Origin: Pseudomonadota bacterium | GTDB lineage: Bacteria; Desulfobacterota; Syntrophia; Syntrophales; UBA5619 | Length of the DNA stretch: 14,919 bases | Direction: 5' to 3' | Assembly: GCA_018827585.1 (NCBI GenBank) | Contig: JAHJXP010000203.1 | Location: 1-14,919, forward strand | Shown: positions 1-7,087 of the stretch, in pieces | Layout: the number at the start of each line of letters is the position of its first letter | Position numbering within the stretch: the first letter of the stretch is position 1 | The notes under the pieces: model-generated | What the model was told of the DNA's origin: nothing | What the model saw: the letters and a program-made list of their open reading frames with translations, nothing else | Databases searched by the model: none | Translations under genes and position numbers: made by a program

Positions 1-170
1 ACCGGGAGAAATATCTCTTCAAGGTCCGCGAGGGATTCTCCTTCGCGTCTCTCCCCCTCCCCCGGAGAATCTTCGAGGTGGCCTCGCCGGCAGGCGCAAT
101 CGAGGAGGAATATCTCCGGAAGGCGCTGGCCTTTGTGGAAAAGGATGTCCTGGGCAAAGCGAGCCTTTAA
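1..170 (+). CDS. C-terminal fragment of an unidentified protein
   Basis: An open frame enters from the left edge (first full codon at position 3) and stops at TAA 168-170, giving 55 residues. The peptide begins REKYLFKVREGFSF and ends EKDVLGKASL. It is charged and probably helical, with no membrane segment or metal motif. I do not recognise the family. The phrase 'VREGF' loosely recalls the C-terminal part of aldehyde:ferredoxin oxidoreductases, but the rest does not fit well enough to name it. Codon use resembles the neighbouring genes, so the frame is probably real. It precedes the nrdDG promoter by about 70 bp and so is likely a separate transcription unit. Confidence 0.6.
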   Translation, partial: REKYLFKVREGFSFASLPLPRRIFEVASPAGAIEEEYLRKALAFVEKDVLGKASL

Positions 171-181
171 CCGACCTTCAG

Positions 182-203
182 CGGCGGCAGGGGACGACCG
201 CCG
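182..203 (+). terminator. weak GC-rich hairpin after the first gene
   Basis: CGGCGG at 182-187 can pair with CCGCCG at 198-203 across a 10-base loop. It lies 12 bp past the stop at 170 and is followed by TCTGTTT. The T tract is poor, so this is only a possible terminator for the upstream gene. Confidence 0.22.
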
Positions 204-241
204 TCTGTTTGCGCCCCGGCAACATTTCTTGAAAATTCCTC

Positions 242-270
242 TTGACCATATCAATATATGGTAGTAAGAA
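242..270 (+). promoter_or_regulatory. candidate sigma-70 promoter of nrdDG
   Basis: TTGACC at 242-247 is a good -35 match. A 17-bp spacer leads to TAAGAA at 265-270 as a weaker -10. The predicted transcript would start near 277 and leave a leader of about 70 nt. The first NrdR-like box (249-264) occupies the -35/-10 spacer and the second (280-295) lies just past the start site, which is a repression layout. Confidence 0.45.
249..264 (+). promoter_or_regulatory. NrdR box 1 (candidate)
   Basis: The 16-bp site TATCAATATATGGTAG has the core CAATATATGG, which matches 9 of 10 positions of the NrdR core CWATATWTWG. NrdR is the ATP/dATP-sensing repressor of ribonucleotide reductase genes and binds paired boxes. 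The centre (256.5) is 31 bp from that of box 2, about three helical turns, which is the usual NrdR spacing. It sits between the putative -35 and -10 elements. Confidence 0.65.
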
Positions 271-279
271 TATATCCAA

Positions 280-295
280 CCCCAATATGTTGGGT
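280..295 (+). promoter_or_regulatory. NrdR box 2 (candidate)
   Basis: CCCCAATATGTTGGGT contains the core CAATATGTTG, again 9 of 10 against the NrdR core. It is embedded in an inverted repeat (CCCAA 281-285 with TTGGG 290-294). The pair with box 1 in front of a class III reductase operon is strong combined evidence. The nrdR gene itself is not in the window. Confidence 0.68.
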
Positions 296-333
296 TTACA
301 TCCGGGTTGGAATTATTCAGAGCAATCTCGCGA

Positions 334-342
334 AAGGGGAGA
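334..342 (+). promoter_or_regulatory. ribosome binding site deciding the nrdD start
   Basis: AAGGGGAGA lies 5 bases before ATG 348. The frame is open further upstream to an ATG at 258, but that codon falls inside NrdR box 1 and upstream of the predicted transcript start, has no Shine-Dalgarno sequence, and would add 30 residues ahead of the conserved ATP-cone. The start at 348 is therefore chosen. Confidence 0.75.
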
Positions 343-347
343 AACCC

Positions 348-2438
348 ATGCACGCAAAGATCAAAAAGAGGGACGGCCGTCTGGTCAAGTTCAATGCGGA
401 GAAGATCACCAATGCCATTGCCAAGGCGGGAGCGGCCACCGGCGAATTCGACGGCGCGGCCGCCCGGATGCTCACCATCCGGGTCTTGAGTCTGGCGGAA
501 AAGCTCTTCGACAACAAGATCATGACCGTCGAGGAGATCCAGGACATCGTGGAAGAGGTCCTCCTCAATTCCCCCTACCGGAAGACGGCAAAGGCCTATA
601 TCATCTATCGCGATCAGCACGCCCGGCTCAGGGAAATCACCAATCGGATGGAAGTGGACCTGGTAGATCAGTACCTGAAAAAAATCGATTGGAAGATTCA
701 CGAAAACAGCAATATGGATTACTCCCTGCAGGGTTTGAACAATTACATCTCTTCCGAGGTGAGCAAGGTCTACTGGCTCAACGAGATCTACTCTCCGGAG
801 ATCCGCAAGGCCCATACGGAAGGCGATTTTCATATCCACGATCTGAGCCTCCTGTCCGTATACTGCGTGGGATGGGACCTCTATGATCTCCTGCTGGAGG
901 GTTTCCGGGGGGTTTCGGGAAAGGTGGAAAGCAAGCCGGCCAAGCACCTCCGCAGCGCCCTGGGCCAGGTGGTCAATTTCTTCTACACCCTTCAGGGGGA
1001 AGCGGCCGGCGCCCAGGCCTTTTCCAATTTCGACACCCTGCTTGCCCCTTTCGTCCGTTACGACAAACTTACTTACCAGGAAATCCGCCAGGCGCTGCAG
1101 GAATTCATCTTCAACATCAATGTCCCCACGAGGGTCGGCTTCCAGACCCCGTTCACCAATGTAACGCTCGACATCACGGTGCCCCGCTATTACGCCGACA
1201 GGAATGTCATCATCGGCGGCGAACCGCAAAAGGAGACCTATCGGGATTTTCAGGAAGAGATGAACCTCCTCAACCGCGCGTTCCTCCAGGTGATGGCCGA
1301 AGGCGATGCGAAGGGGCGCGTTTTCACCTTTCCTATCCCCACCTACAGCGTCACCAAGGATTTCGACTGGAACGCCCCGAATATCGAGGGACTCTGGGAG
1401 ATGACGGCAAAATACGGCGTCCCTTATTTTTCCAATTTCGTCAATTCTGACATGAATCCCGAAGACGCCAGAAGCATGTGCTGCCGCCTGCGGATCGACA
1501 ACCGCGAGCTGCAGAAGCGGGGAGGGGGACTGTTCGGTTCCAATCCCCTGACCGGGTCCATCGGGGTCATCACCATCAACATGCCGAGAATCGGTTATCT
1601 CGCAGATACCGAAGAGGAATTCCTGGAACGCCTCGACAGGCTGATGGCAACCGCCAAGGAAAGTCTCGAGATCAAAAGAAAGGTTCTGGAAAAATTTACC
1701 GAGGGCAATCTCTACCCCTACACGCGGCACTATCTCCGCAGCGTGAAGGAGCGGTTCAACGAATACTGGAAGAATCACTTTTCAACGATCGGCCTGGTGG
1801 GGATGAACGAGGCCTGCCTGAATCTGCTCGGACAGAATATCGCCACACCTGCCGGACAGGACTTTGCAAAGAAGGTCCTGGACTACATGAGAAACCGTCT
1901 GATCCAGTTCCAGAAGGAAACGGGGAACAATTACAACCTGGAATCCACCCCGGCCGAGGGGACGTCGTACCGCCTGGCGAGGATCGACAAGGGGAAATAC
2001 CCTGATATCGTCTGCGCCAACGAGGGGAACGATAAAAAGGGCGAACCGTTCTATACGAACTCTACGCAGTTGCCCGTCAATTTTACCGACGACGTTTTCG
2101 ACGCCCTCGACCTGCAGGATGAAATTCAGTGCAAATATACCGGGGGGACTGTTTTTCACGCCTATGCGGGGGAGCGGATTTCCGATCCCCGGGCCGTCAA
2201 GACCCTGGTGAGGAAGATCTGCGAAAATTACCATCTCCCCTATCTGACCTTCACACCGACCTTCAGCATCTGTCCCTCGCACGGTTATCTGAACGGGGAA
2301 AAGGAGACCTGTCCCGCCTGCGGCGAACCATGCGAAATATATTCCCGGGTGGTCGGGTACCTGCGGCCGGTAAAACAGTGGAACAAGGGCAAGCAGGCGG
2401 AATTCCGTCAGAGAAAGGCATACAGGTTTCAGGGATGA
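348..2438 (+). CDS. nrdD: anaerobic (class III) ribonucleoside-triphosphate reductase, large subunit
   Basis: This 696-residue glycyl-radical enzyme reduces ribonucleoside triphosphates to dNTPs in the absence of oxygen. The N-terminus (about 1-95, starting MHAKIKKRDGRLVKFNAEKI) is an ATP-cone, the allosteric activity site. Cys173 in LLSVYC aligns with the assisting active-site cysteine (E. coli C175). MCCR places Cys378-Cys379 at the thiyl-radical position. The C-terminus has a zinc site (Cys642, His645, Cys655, Cys658, with Cys662 nearby) followed by RVVGYLRPV, where Gly670 is the probable glycyl radical site. The length is close to E. coli NrdD (712). Formate-type enzymes have MGCR at the thiyl site; the extra Cys378 here suggests a redoxin-dependent subtype, which is inference. 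The gene overlaps nrdG by 4 bp and is preceded by paired NrdR-like boxes. Confidence 0.96.
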   Translation: MHAKIKKRDGRLVKFNAEKITNAIAKAGAATGEFDGAAARMLTIRVLSLAEKLFDNKIMTVEEIQDIVEEVLLNSPYRKTAKAYIIYRDQHARLREITNRMEVDLVDQYLKKIDWKIHENSNMDYSLQGLNNYISSEVSKVYWLNEIYSPEIRKAHTEGDFHIHDLSLLSVYCVGWDLYDLLLEGFRGVSGKVESKPAKHLRSALGQVVNFFYTLQGEAAGAQAFSNFDTLLAPFVRYDKLTYQEIRQALQEFIFNINVPTRVGFQTPFTNVTLDITVPRYYADRNVIIGGEPQKETYRDFQEEMNLLNRAFLQVMAEGDAKGRVFTFPIPTYSVTKDFDWNAPNIEGLWEMTAKYGVPYFSNFVNSDMNPEDARSMCCRLRIDNRELQKRGGGLFGSNPLTGSIGVITINMPRIGYLADTEEEFLERLDRLMATAKESLEIKRKVLEKFTEGNLYPYTRHYLRSVKERFNEYWKNHFSTIGLVGMNEACLNLLGQNIATPAGQDFAKKVLDYMRNRLIQFQKETGNNYNLESTPAEGTSYRLARIDKGKYPDIVCANEGNDKKGEPFYTNSTQLPVNFTDDVFDALDLQDEIQCKYTGGTVFHAYAGERISDPRAVKTLVRKICENYHLPYLTFTPTFSICPSHGYLNGEKETCPACGEPCEIYSRVVGYLRPVKQWNKGKQAEFRQRKAYRFQG

Positions 2439-3124
2439 GGATCGGAGGGCTGCGGAGGGTATCCTTCATCGATTATCCCGGCAGGATCGGCGCCGTCGTC
2501 TTTACCCAGGGCTGCAACTTTCGCTGCCCCTACTGCCACAATCCGGAACTGGCCGATCCGGCCCGCTACGGGCCCCTGCTGGACGAGGGGGAAATCCTCT
2601 CTTTCCTGGAGCGGCGGAGGGGGAAGCTCGATGCGGTCACCCTGACAGGCGGGGAGCCCTCGGTCCAGCCCGATCTTGATCTTTTTCTGGAAAAGATCAA
2701 AAAGATGGGGTATCTTACAAAGTTGGACACCAACGGGTCCAACCCTGCGGTCCTGGAAACCCTGATCCGTCGTAAACTTGTCGACTATGTGGCCATGGAT
2801 ATCAAGGGTCCTCTGAAAAGATACGAGGAGATCGCCTCCGTCCAGGTGGATTTGTCCGCGATCCGCAGCAGCATTAAACTCCTTTTGGCATCGGAAATCG
2901 AGCATGAGTTCAGGACGACGGTCGTCCGCTCCCAGCTTGCAATCGATGACCTCCGCGCCATCACTAAATTGCTGGGGAAGGCCCGTTCTTACGTGCTGCA
3001 GCCCTTTGTCCCCACGAAGACGATCGATGACTCTTTTCTTTCGGCAACATCCTACTCTCCGGACGAGTTTGCCGCGATTTGCAAGGAACTGGAACGGGGA
3101 AAACTCAGCGTCGTCGTCCGTTGA
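2435..3124 (+). CDS. nrdG: anaerobic ribonucleotide reductase activating protein (radical SAM)
   Basis: The 229-residue activase uses a [4Fe-4S] cluster and S-adenosylmethionine to install the glycyl radical on NrdD. The cluster motif is CNFRCPYC with Cys27, Cys31 and Cys34. TLTGGEPSVQPDL matches the GGEP SAM-binding motif of radical SAM proteins. The length and the start MRIGGLRRVSFIDYPG fit the longer NrdG2-type activases (TIGR02495) rather than the roughly 155-residue E. coli type. The start ATG 2435 overlaps the nrdD stop (ATGA), implying translational coupling; the Shine-Dalgarno sequence is weak, as is common in such overlaps. The frame is open further upstream inside nrdD, but the family start is clearly at 2435. 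Confidence 0.94.
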   Translation: MRIGGLRRVSFIDYPGRIGAVVFTQGCNFRCPYCHNPELADPARYGPLLDEGEILSFLERRRGKLDAVTLTGGEPSVQPDLDLFLEKIKKMGYLTKLDTNGSNPAVLETLIRRKLVDYVAMDIKGPLKRYEEIASVQVDLSAIRSSIKLLLASEIEHEFRTTVVRSQLAIDDLRAITKLLGKARSYVLQPFVPTKTIDDSFLSATSYSPDEFAAICKELERGKLSVVVR

Positions 3125-3208
3125 CGGGCAGGATCAATTTTCTTCATATGTGTGTATGATCTCGTAGAAAGTTATCTCGGCGAACGGAAAAAGAAATGCA
3201 GGTGAACT

Positions 3209-4858
3209 ATGGAAGCCAAGGATGCGGGTGCACCCGGCATAATCGACAGCAACCAGATAAACCGCCTGCTCCAACGGGTGGTCGAGGATATCCAGGAATT
3301 TACCGAAAACCAGCTCAAGCAGATCAGGAGACTGACGCGGATCGGGACGGCCCTGTCGGCGGAGCGGAATATCGAGCGCCTTCTGGAGATGATCGTCGAA
3401 GAGGCGCGCAAATTCACCGGCGCCGACGGAGGGACCCTCTACATCACATCCGATGATGAAAAAGAACTTCAGTTCGCCATCGTGCAAAACGACACCCTCC
3501 GGGTGCGCATGGGGGGAACCGGAGGAAAGATCACATGGAAGCCGGTGATGCTGATGAACCCGGACGGCACGCCCAATCACGAAAATGTGTCCGCCTACGC
3601 CGCTCTGACCGGAAAAACCGTGAACATCCCCGATGTCTATCATGCCGAGGGTTTTGACTTCAAAGGGACGCGGACGTTCGACGGCCAGACCGGATATCGT
3701 TCGAAATCGATGCTCGTGGTCCCTATGAAAAACCACGAAAACGACATCATCGGCGTTCTCCAGCTGCTCAATGCCCGGGATGAGGAAAGCGGGGAGGTTG
3801 TCACCTTCTCCTATGAATGCGGGGAAATGACGGAATCCCTTGCCTCTCAAGCAGCCGTAGCCCTCTCCAACAACCGCCTGATTCACGACCTGGAAAACCT
3901 GATAGAGTCCTTCATCCGCTCGATTGCCACCGCCATCGACGAAAAATCGCCCTATACGGGCGGTCATGTCCGGCGCGTGGCGGAGCTGACAACGGACATC
4001 ACCAAAAAAATCAACGAGGCGACCGATGGTCCCTATGCGGGGGTACGGTTCTCGGAAGACGAGCTTAAGGAACTGCAGATCGCCGCCTGGCTTCATGACG
4101 TGGGTAAGGTCACCACTCCGGAATATGTGGTCGACAAGGCCACAAAGCTGGAAACCATTTTTGACCGGATTGAACTCCTCAGACTCCGTTTCGAGTTATG
4201 CGCCCTGCAGGCCGGGCTCCGGGAACGGACATCGCCCCCTGCCTCCGCCCCGGAGGAACGGGGCGATCTGAAGAAGGCCATCGCGGAAGAATTCCTGTTT
4301 TTGACGGAAGCCAACCGGGGGGATGAGCGGATGTCGGACGACAAGATGAACCGGGTCAGGGCGATCGCCGCCCGGACCTGGGAACTCGACGGCAAGTTAG
4401 AGACCCTCCTTTCCCGTGAAGAGGTCGACAATCTCACCATCCGCCAGGGAACCCTGACGGCCTCGGATAGACAGATCATCCAGAATCACGCCACGGTGAC
4501 CTACAAGATGCTTTCCCAGTTGCCGTTTCCCAAAAAGCTGCGGCATGTTCCCGAATATGCGGCCGCTCACCACGAAACGCTCAACGGGAAAGGATATCCG
4601 GGAGGCCTCGACGAAAGCCAGCTCTCGCTCCAGTCCCGCATCCTGGCGCTCGCCGATATCTTCGAGGCGCTTACGGCCAAGGACAGGCCCTACAAGAAAG
4701 GGAAGACCCTCTCCGAGGCCATGCAGATCATGTCCATGATGGCCAAAGACCGGCACATCGACCCAGATCTTTTTGACCTTTTCCAGCGGGAGGGGATCTA
4801 TCTCGACTATGCGCGCCGCGAACTCGCTCTGCAGCAGATCGACTCTCCCGGCTTGTAG
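3209..4858 (+). CDS. GAF domain plus HD-GYP domain phosphodiesterase (probable c-di-GMP signalling)
   Basis: This is a 549-residue cytoplasmic signalling protein. A short helical N-terminus (1-45) leads to a GAF sensor domain (about 50-220, including FDGQTGYRSKSML, like the GAF domains of cyclic-nucleotide phosphodiesterases). An HD-GYP domain follows. Its metal-binding HDVGK is at His296-Lys300, then His427, then HHE at 454-456 and GKGYPGG with Gly462-Tyr463-Pro464. HD-GYP proteins hydrolyse cyclic di-GMP, some other cyclic dinucleotides. About 100 residues (roughly 316-414), rich in charged residues and probably helical, are inserted between the HD motif and the rest of the catalytic core. 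ATG 3209 is preceded by AGGTGA (3200-3205). The GAF ligand cannot be told from sequence. No output partner is adjacent, so the target process is unknown. Confidence 0.93.
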   Translation: MEAKDAGAPGIIDSNQINRLLQRVVEDIQEFTENQLKQIRRLTRIGTALSAERNIERLLEMIVEEARKFTGADGGTLYITSDDEKELQFAIVQNDTLRVRMGGTGGKITWKPVMLMNPDGTPNHENVSAYAALTGKTVNIPDVYHAEGFDFKGTRTFDGQTGYRSKSMLVVPMKNHENDIIGVLQLLNARDEESGEVVTFSYECGEMTESLASQAAVALSNNRLIHDLENLIESFIRSIATAIDEKSPYTGGHVRRVAELTTDITKKINEATDGPYAGVRFSEDELKELQIAAWLHDVGKVTTPEYVVDKATKLETIFDRIELLRLRFELCALQAGLRERTSPPASAPEERGDLKKAIAEEFLFLTEANRGDERMSDDKMNRVRAIAARTWELDGKLETLLSREEVDNLTIRQGTLTASDRQIIQNHATVTYKMLSQLPFPKKLRHVPEYAAAHHETLNGKGYPGGLDESQLSLQSRILALADIFEALTAKDRPYKKGKTLSEAMQIMSMMAKDRHIDPDLFDLFQREGIYLDYARRELALQQIDSPGL

Positions 4859-4893
4859 TTTTTCCGCGAGTGGGCCGTGCGCCGCGACTTTTT

Positions 4894-4912
4894 ACGGGGC
4901 CGCCCCGTTTTC
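4894..4912 (+). terminator. candidate intrinsic terminator of the HD-GYP gene
   Basis: ACGGGG (4894-4899) pairs with CCCCGT (4903-4908) around a CCG loop, followed by TTTTC. It lies 36 bp past the stop at 4858, between converging genes. The T tract is short, but a second run of six T follows at 4918-4923. Confidence 0.5.
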
Positions 4913-4914
4913 GA

Positions 4915-4935
4915 GACTTTTTTACGAGAGCGTCA
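4915..4935 (-). repeat. short motif fused to the stop codon of the M48 gene
   Basis: Read on the minus strand this is TGACGCTCTCGTAAAAAAGT(C), beginning with the TGA stop of the metalloprotease gene. Nearly the same sequence begins at the rpsA stop codon (10170), and a related form makes up the left end of the repeat element at 12434. It looks like a dispersed short repeat rather than a gene-specific signal. Confidence 0.5.
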
Positions 4936-6324
4936 ACGCTTCAGGGATTCGATCTCCTTTGCGATTTCGCGTGACCGGGCAGAGTTCGCCGGGAAGAGCG
5001 TTACGGCCTTATTGAAGTGAAAAAGAGCGCTTTCCGGCTTTCCTTTTTTCTTGAAATAGAGACCGAAATAGTAATGGGAATCCCCCGGATAATTCGCCTT
5101 GCCGTAGGCCATGGCCAGATTATATAAGATATCCTCGTCATCCAGACGCATCTTCTCAATCTTCTTGTACACCGCGAGGGCCCCGGGCAAATCGCCCAAT
5201 CCTTCATAGGTCCTCCCCAGGTAAAGGAGGGCGCCCTGATCATTCTCCGCGAGCTGACCGGCGCGGCGCAGACTGGCGGCGGCCTCCTCCAACCGTCCGA
5301 GCTTGAAGAAGGCGATTCCCTGATCCCGAATGATCTCCGGATCATTCGGGGCAAGACGGATGGCCTTTTGAAAAGCGGCAAGAGACTCGGAGATCATTCC
5401 CAGTCTGTCCTGCGTTACGGCCAGGCCGTAGAGGGCGTCCGCGTTGTCGGGAGCAGTGTCTAAAATCTTCTGAAAATGCCGGAGATTGGCATCGTTGGCC
5501 TTTCCGTCAAGAAGCAGGATCGTCTGGATGCGTTTCAGATTGCCGATGATGCTCCTCTTCCCTTCCCGCGTGTATGTGGTCTGGAGCAGGGCGTCGAGGT
5601 ACCTTATCCTTTCATCTGTTCCGGGATGGGTAAGAAAATAGGAGGGGATGGCGTTGGAATAATATTCGTAACGCCTCATGATCCTGAGGAAATCCAGCAT
5701 CGACTTGCCGTCGTAGCCGGCGGCTGCGAGGTAGGACATCCCCATCCTGTCGGCCGCTTCTTCCTGTTCCCGGCTGTACTTCAGGGAGAGTGTTGTGACG
5801 GCGGCGATAGAAAAGCTCGTCACCGCCGCGCTGACCTCGCTGCTGCCGCCGAGAAAGGCGCCGGCAAGTATCGCCGCCAGGGCCGAAATGCTGAGTTTCT
5901 GGGACCTGCTGATGATCTCGGCGATGTGCCGGCCGTTCACATGGGCAATTTCATGGGCGATCACCCCCGCCAACTCGCTTTCATTCTCGGCCAGATTGAT
6001 CAGCCCCTGATTGAGGTAGACATAACCTCCCGGCGTGGCAAAGGCGTTTATCGCCGAACTCCGGATGATGGAAAATTTGAACTCGAACGGGACTTTTTCG
6101 CTATGGGCCAGTATCCGTTCGCCAATCAGGCCGACAAAGGCGTTGGCCCTTTCGTTTTGCAGGAGCGCATTTCCCTTTTCTAATTTTTCATAGAATTCCC
6201 TGCCCAGCTTTTTTTCTTCCTCCAGCGTTAAAGAAGCCAGCGCCGCTCCTTCCATCAGAAAGACTGACAGGGCAAGGGTAAGAAGAAATTTTGCCGCTTT
6301 CTTTAGCTGATGACCCCTTTGCAA
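4933..6324 (-). CDS. M48 family metalloprotease with TPR repeats (BepA/YfgC-like)
   Basis: The 463-residue protein starts with a Sec signal peptide (KKAAKFLLTLALSVFL, probable cleavage after ALA near residue 30), so it should act in the periplasm. The catalytic zinc site is HEIAH (His124, Glu125, His128) with Glu188 of the downstream ExxxD (188-192) as third ligand. A glycine- and alanine-rich hydrophobic segment (147-180) lies between them. From about 285 to the end there are four to five TPR-like repeats (for example residues DALYGLAVTQDRLG). BepA-type proteins pair this protease with TPRs to assist or degrade outer-membrane assembly intermediates; that role is inferred from architecture. 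The start is TTG 6324, preceded by CAGGGGG (6330-6336) at 5-base spacing. It is a single gene converging on the HD-GYP gene. Confidence 0.92.
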   Translation of the reverse strand: MQRGHQLKKAAKFLLTLALSVFLMEGAALASLTLEEEKKLGREFYEKLEKGNALLQNERANAFVGLIGERILAHSEKVPFEFKFSIIRSSAINAFATPGGYVYLNQGLINLAENESELAGVIAHEIAHVNGRHIAEIISRSQKLSISALAAILAGAFLGGSSEVSAAVTSFSIAAVTTLSLKYSREQEEAADRMGMSYLAAAGYDGKSMLDFLRIMRRYEYYSNAIPSYFLTHPGTDERIRYLDALLQTTYTREGKRSIIGNLKRIQTILLLDGKANDANLRHFQKILDTAPDNADALYGLAVTQDRLGMISESLAAFQKAIRLAPNDPEIIRDQGIAFFKLGRLEEAAASLRRAGQLAENDQGALLYLGRTYEGLGDLPGALAVYKKIEKMRLDDEDILYNLAMAYGKANYPGDSHYYFGLYFKKKGKPESALFHFNKAVTLFPANSARSREIAKEIESLKR

Positions 6325-6446
6325 GACAACCCCCTGCAGGATTTTATGCGCCGTACACTGCGCTTAGTTCCGCCGTAGCTTAACCTATTTCGGGGATGCG
6401 ATCAAGGCCGCCGTCGCGATAAATCCTGGGGGCGGAAAGCATCTTG

Positions 6447-6475
6447 TTGAACGGAGCAACTGCGTATGGTATAGG
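6447..6475 (+). promoter_or_regulatory. candidate promoter of the DUF2889-VanZ-cmk operon
   Basis: TTGAAC (6447-6452), a 17-bp spacer and TATAGG (6470-6475) lie in the divergent gap between the M48 gene and the DUF2889 gene. Each hexamer matches the sigma-70 consensus at four positions. The predicted start would be near 6482, leaving a leader of about 18 nt. Confidence 0.4.
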
Positions 6476-6487
6476 ACCACAAAAATT

Positions 6488-6493
6488 AAGGAG
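6488..6493 (+). promoter_or_regulatory. ribosome binding site showing a TTG start
   Basis: AAGGAG directly abuts an ATG at 6494, leaving no spacer, but stands 6 bases from an in-frame TTG at 6500. Shine-Dalgarno geometry therefore favours TTG 6500 as the real start of the DUF2889 gene. Confidence 0.7.
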
Positions 6494-6499
6494 ATGGCA

Positions 6500-7087
6500 T
6501 TGAAAAAGGACCTGATCCACTCGCGAAAAATCACCGTGAATTGTTACGAAACGGATGAAGAGGAGCTCATCATTGAAGGCTCGCTGATCGATGAACGGCT
6601 CTTCCCCTTTCAGATTCATGCGCTCAACGAGAGACGCGAGGCCGGCCCGATTCATCATATCGCCCTGTCAATGAAACTCTCGGTTCCGCAGTTGGAGATC
6701 ATCTCCCTGAACTCCGAAATGCCGGTAGTCCCTGACGCCGGCTGCCGCGAGATCAAGGACGCCGTGCAAAAACTCGCGGGACGCCATATCCGCCCCGGGT
6801 TCACCAATGAGGCCCGGGAACTGTTCGGCAAGACGGAAGGCTGTCTTCACCTGACGAATCTTCTTTTGGCCATGAGTTCGGCGGCCATTCAGGGGCTTTG
6901 GAGTCATTTCAGCCGGATCAGGCAGGGGAAAACCCCGCCGCTTCCCCCGACCGACCCGCTGATGCTTCTGAACAGCTGCCACATGTGGCGGAAAGACGGT
7001 CCCTTCGTGGAAAGGATCGAACGGCGCCGCGATGCCGCCCGTAATGGAGAACAGCGTTCTTACGCTGAAGGATTGCCGGATGAATAG
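6500..7087 (+). CDS. DUF2889 domain-containing protein
   Basis: This 195-residue protein of unknown function has the shape of the DUF2889 family. The N-terminal strand region (LIHSRKITVNCYETDEEELI, residues 5-24) is followed by EGSLIDER (26-33), GPIHHIALSMKL (49-60), a GCREI motif with Cys82, and the family's late motif GCLHLTNLLLAM (114-125). I see no signal peptide or membrane segment, so it is probably cytoplasmic. The start is set at TTG 6500 by the ribosome binding site. The stop overlaps the following VanZ-like gene by 8 bp, so the two are likely co-translated with cmk. The conserved Cys and His residues (Cys115, His117) could bind a metal or be catalytic, but no function is established. 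Confidence 0.82.
   Translation: MKKDLIHSRKITVNCYETDEEELIIEGSLIDERLFPFQIHALNERREAGPIHHIALSMKLSVPQLEIISLNSEMPVVPDAGCREIKDAVQKLAGRHIRPGFTNEARELFGKTEGCLHLTNLLLAMSSAAIQGLWSHFSRIRQGKTPPLPPTDPLMLLNSCHMWRKDGPFVERIERRRDAARNGEQRSYAEGLPDE

Noticed and set aside
242..886. 214-codon plus-strand frame at the start of nrdD
   Set aside because: It overlaps the conserved ATP-cone in another frame, starts in the promoter and has no domain.
3134..4096. 320-codon open frame on the minus strand
   Set aside because: It lies fully antisense to the GAF/HD-GYP gene, has a composition expected of a GC-rich shadow frame and shows no family motif.
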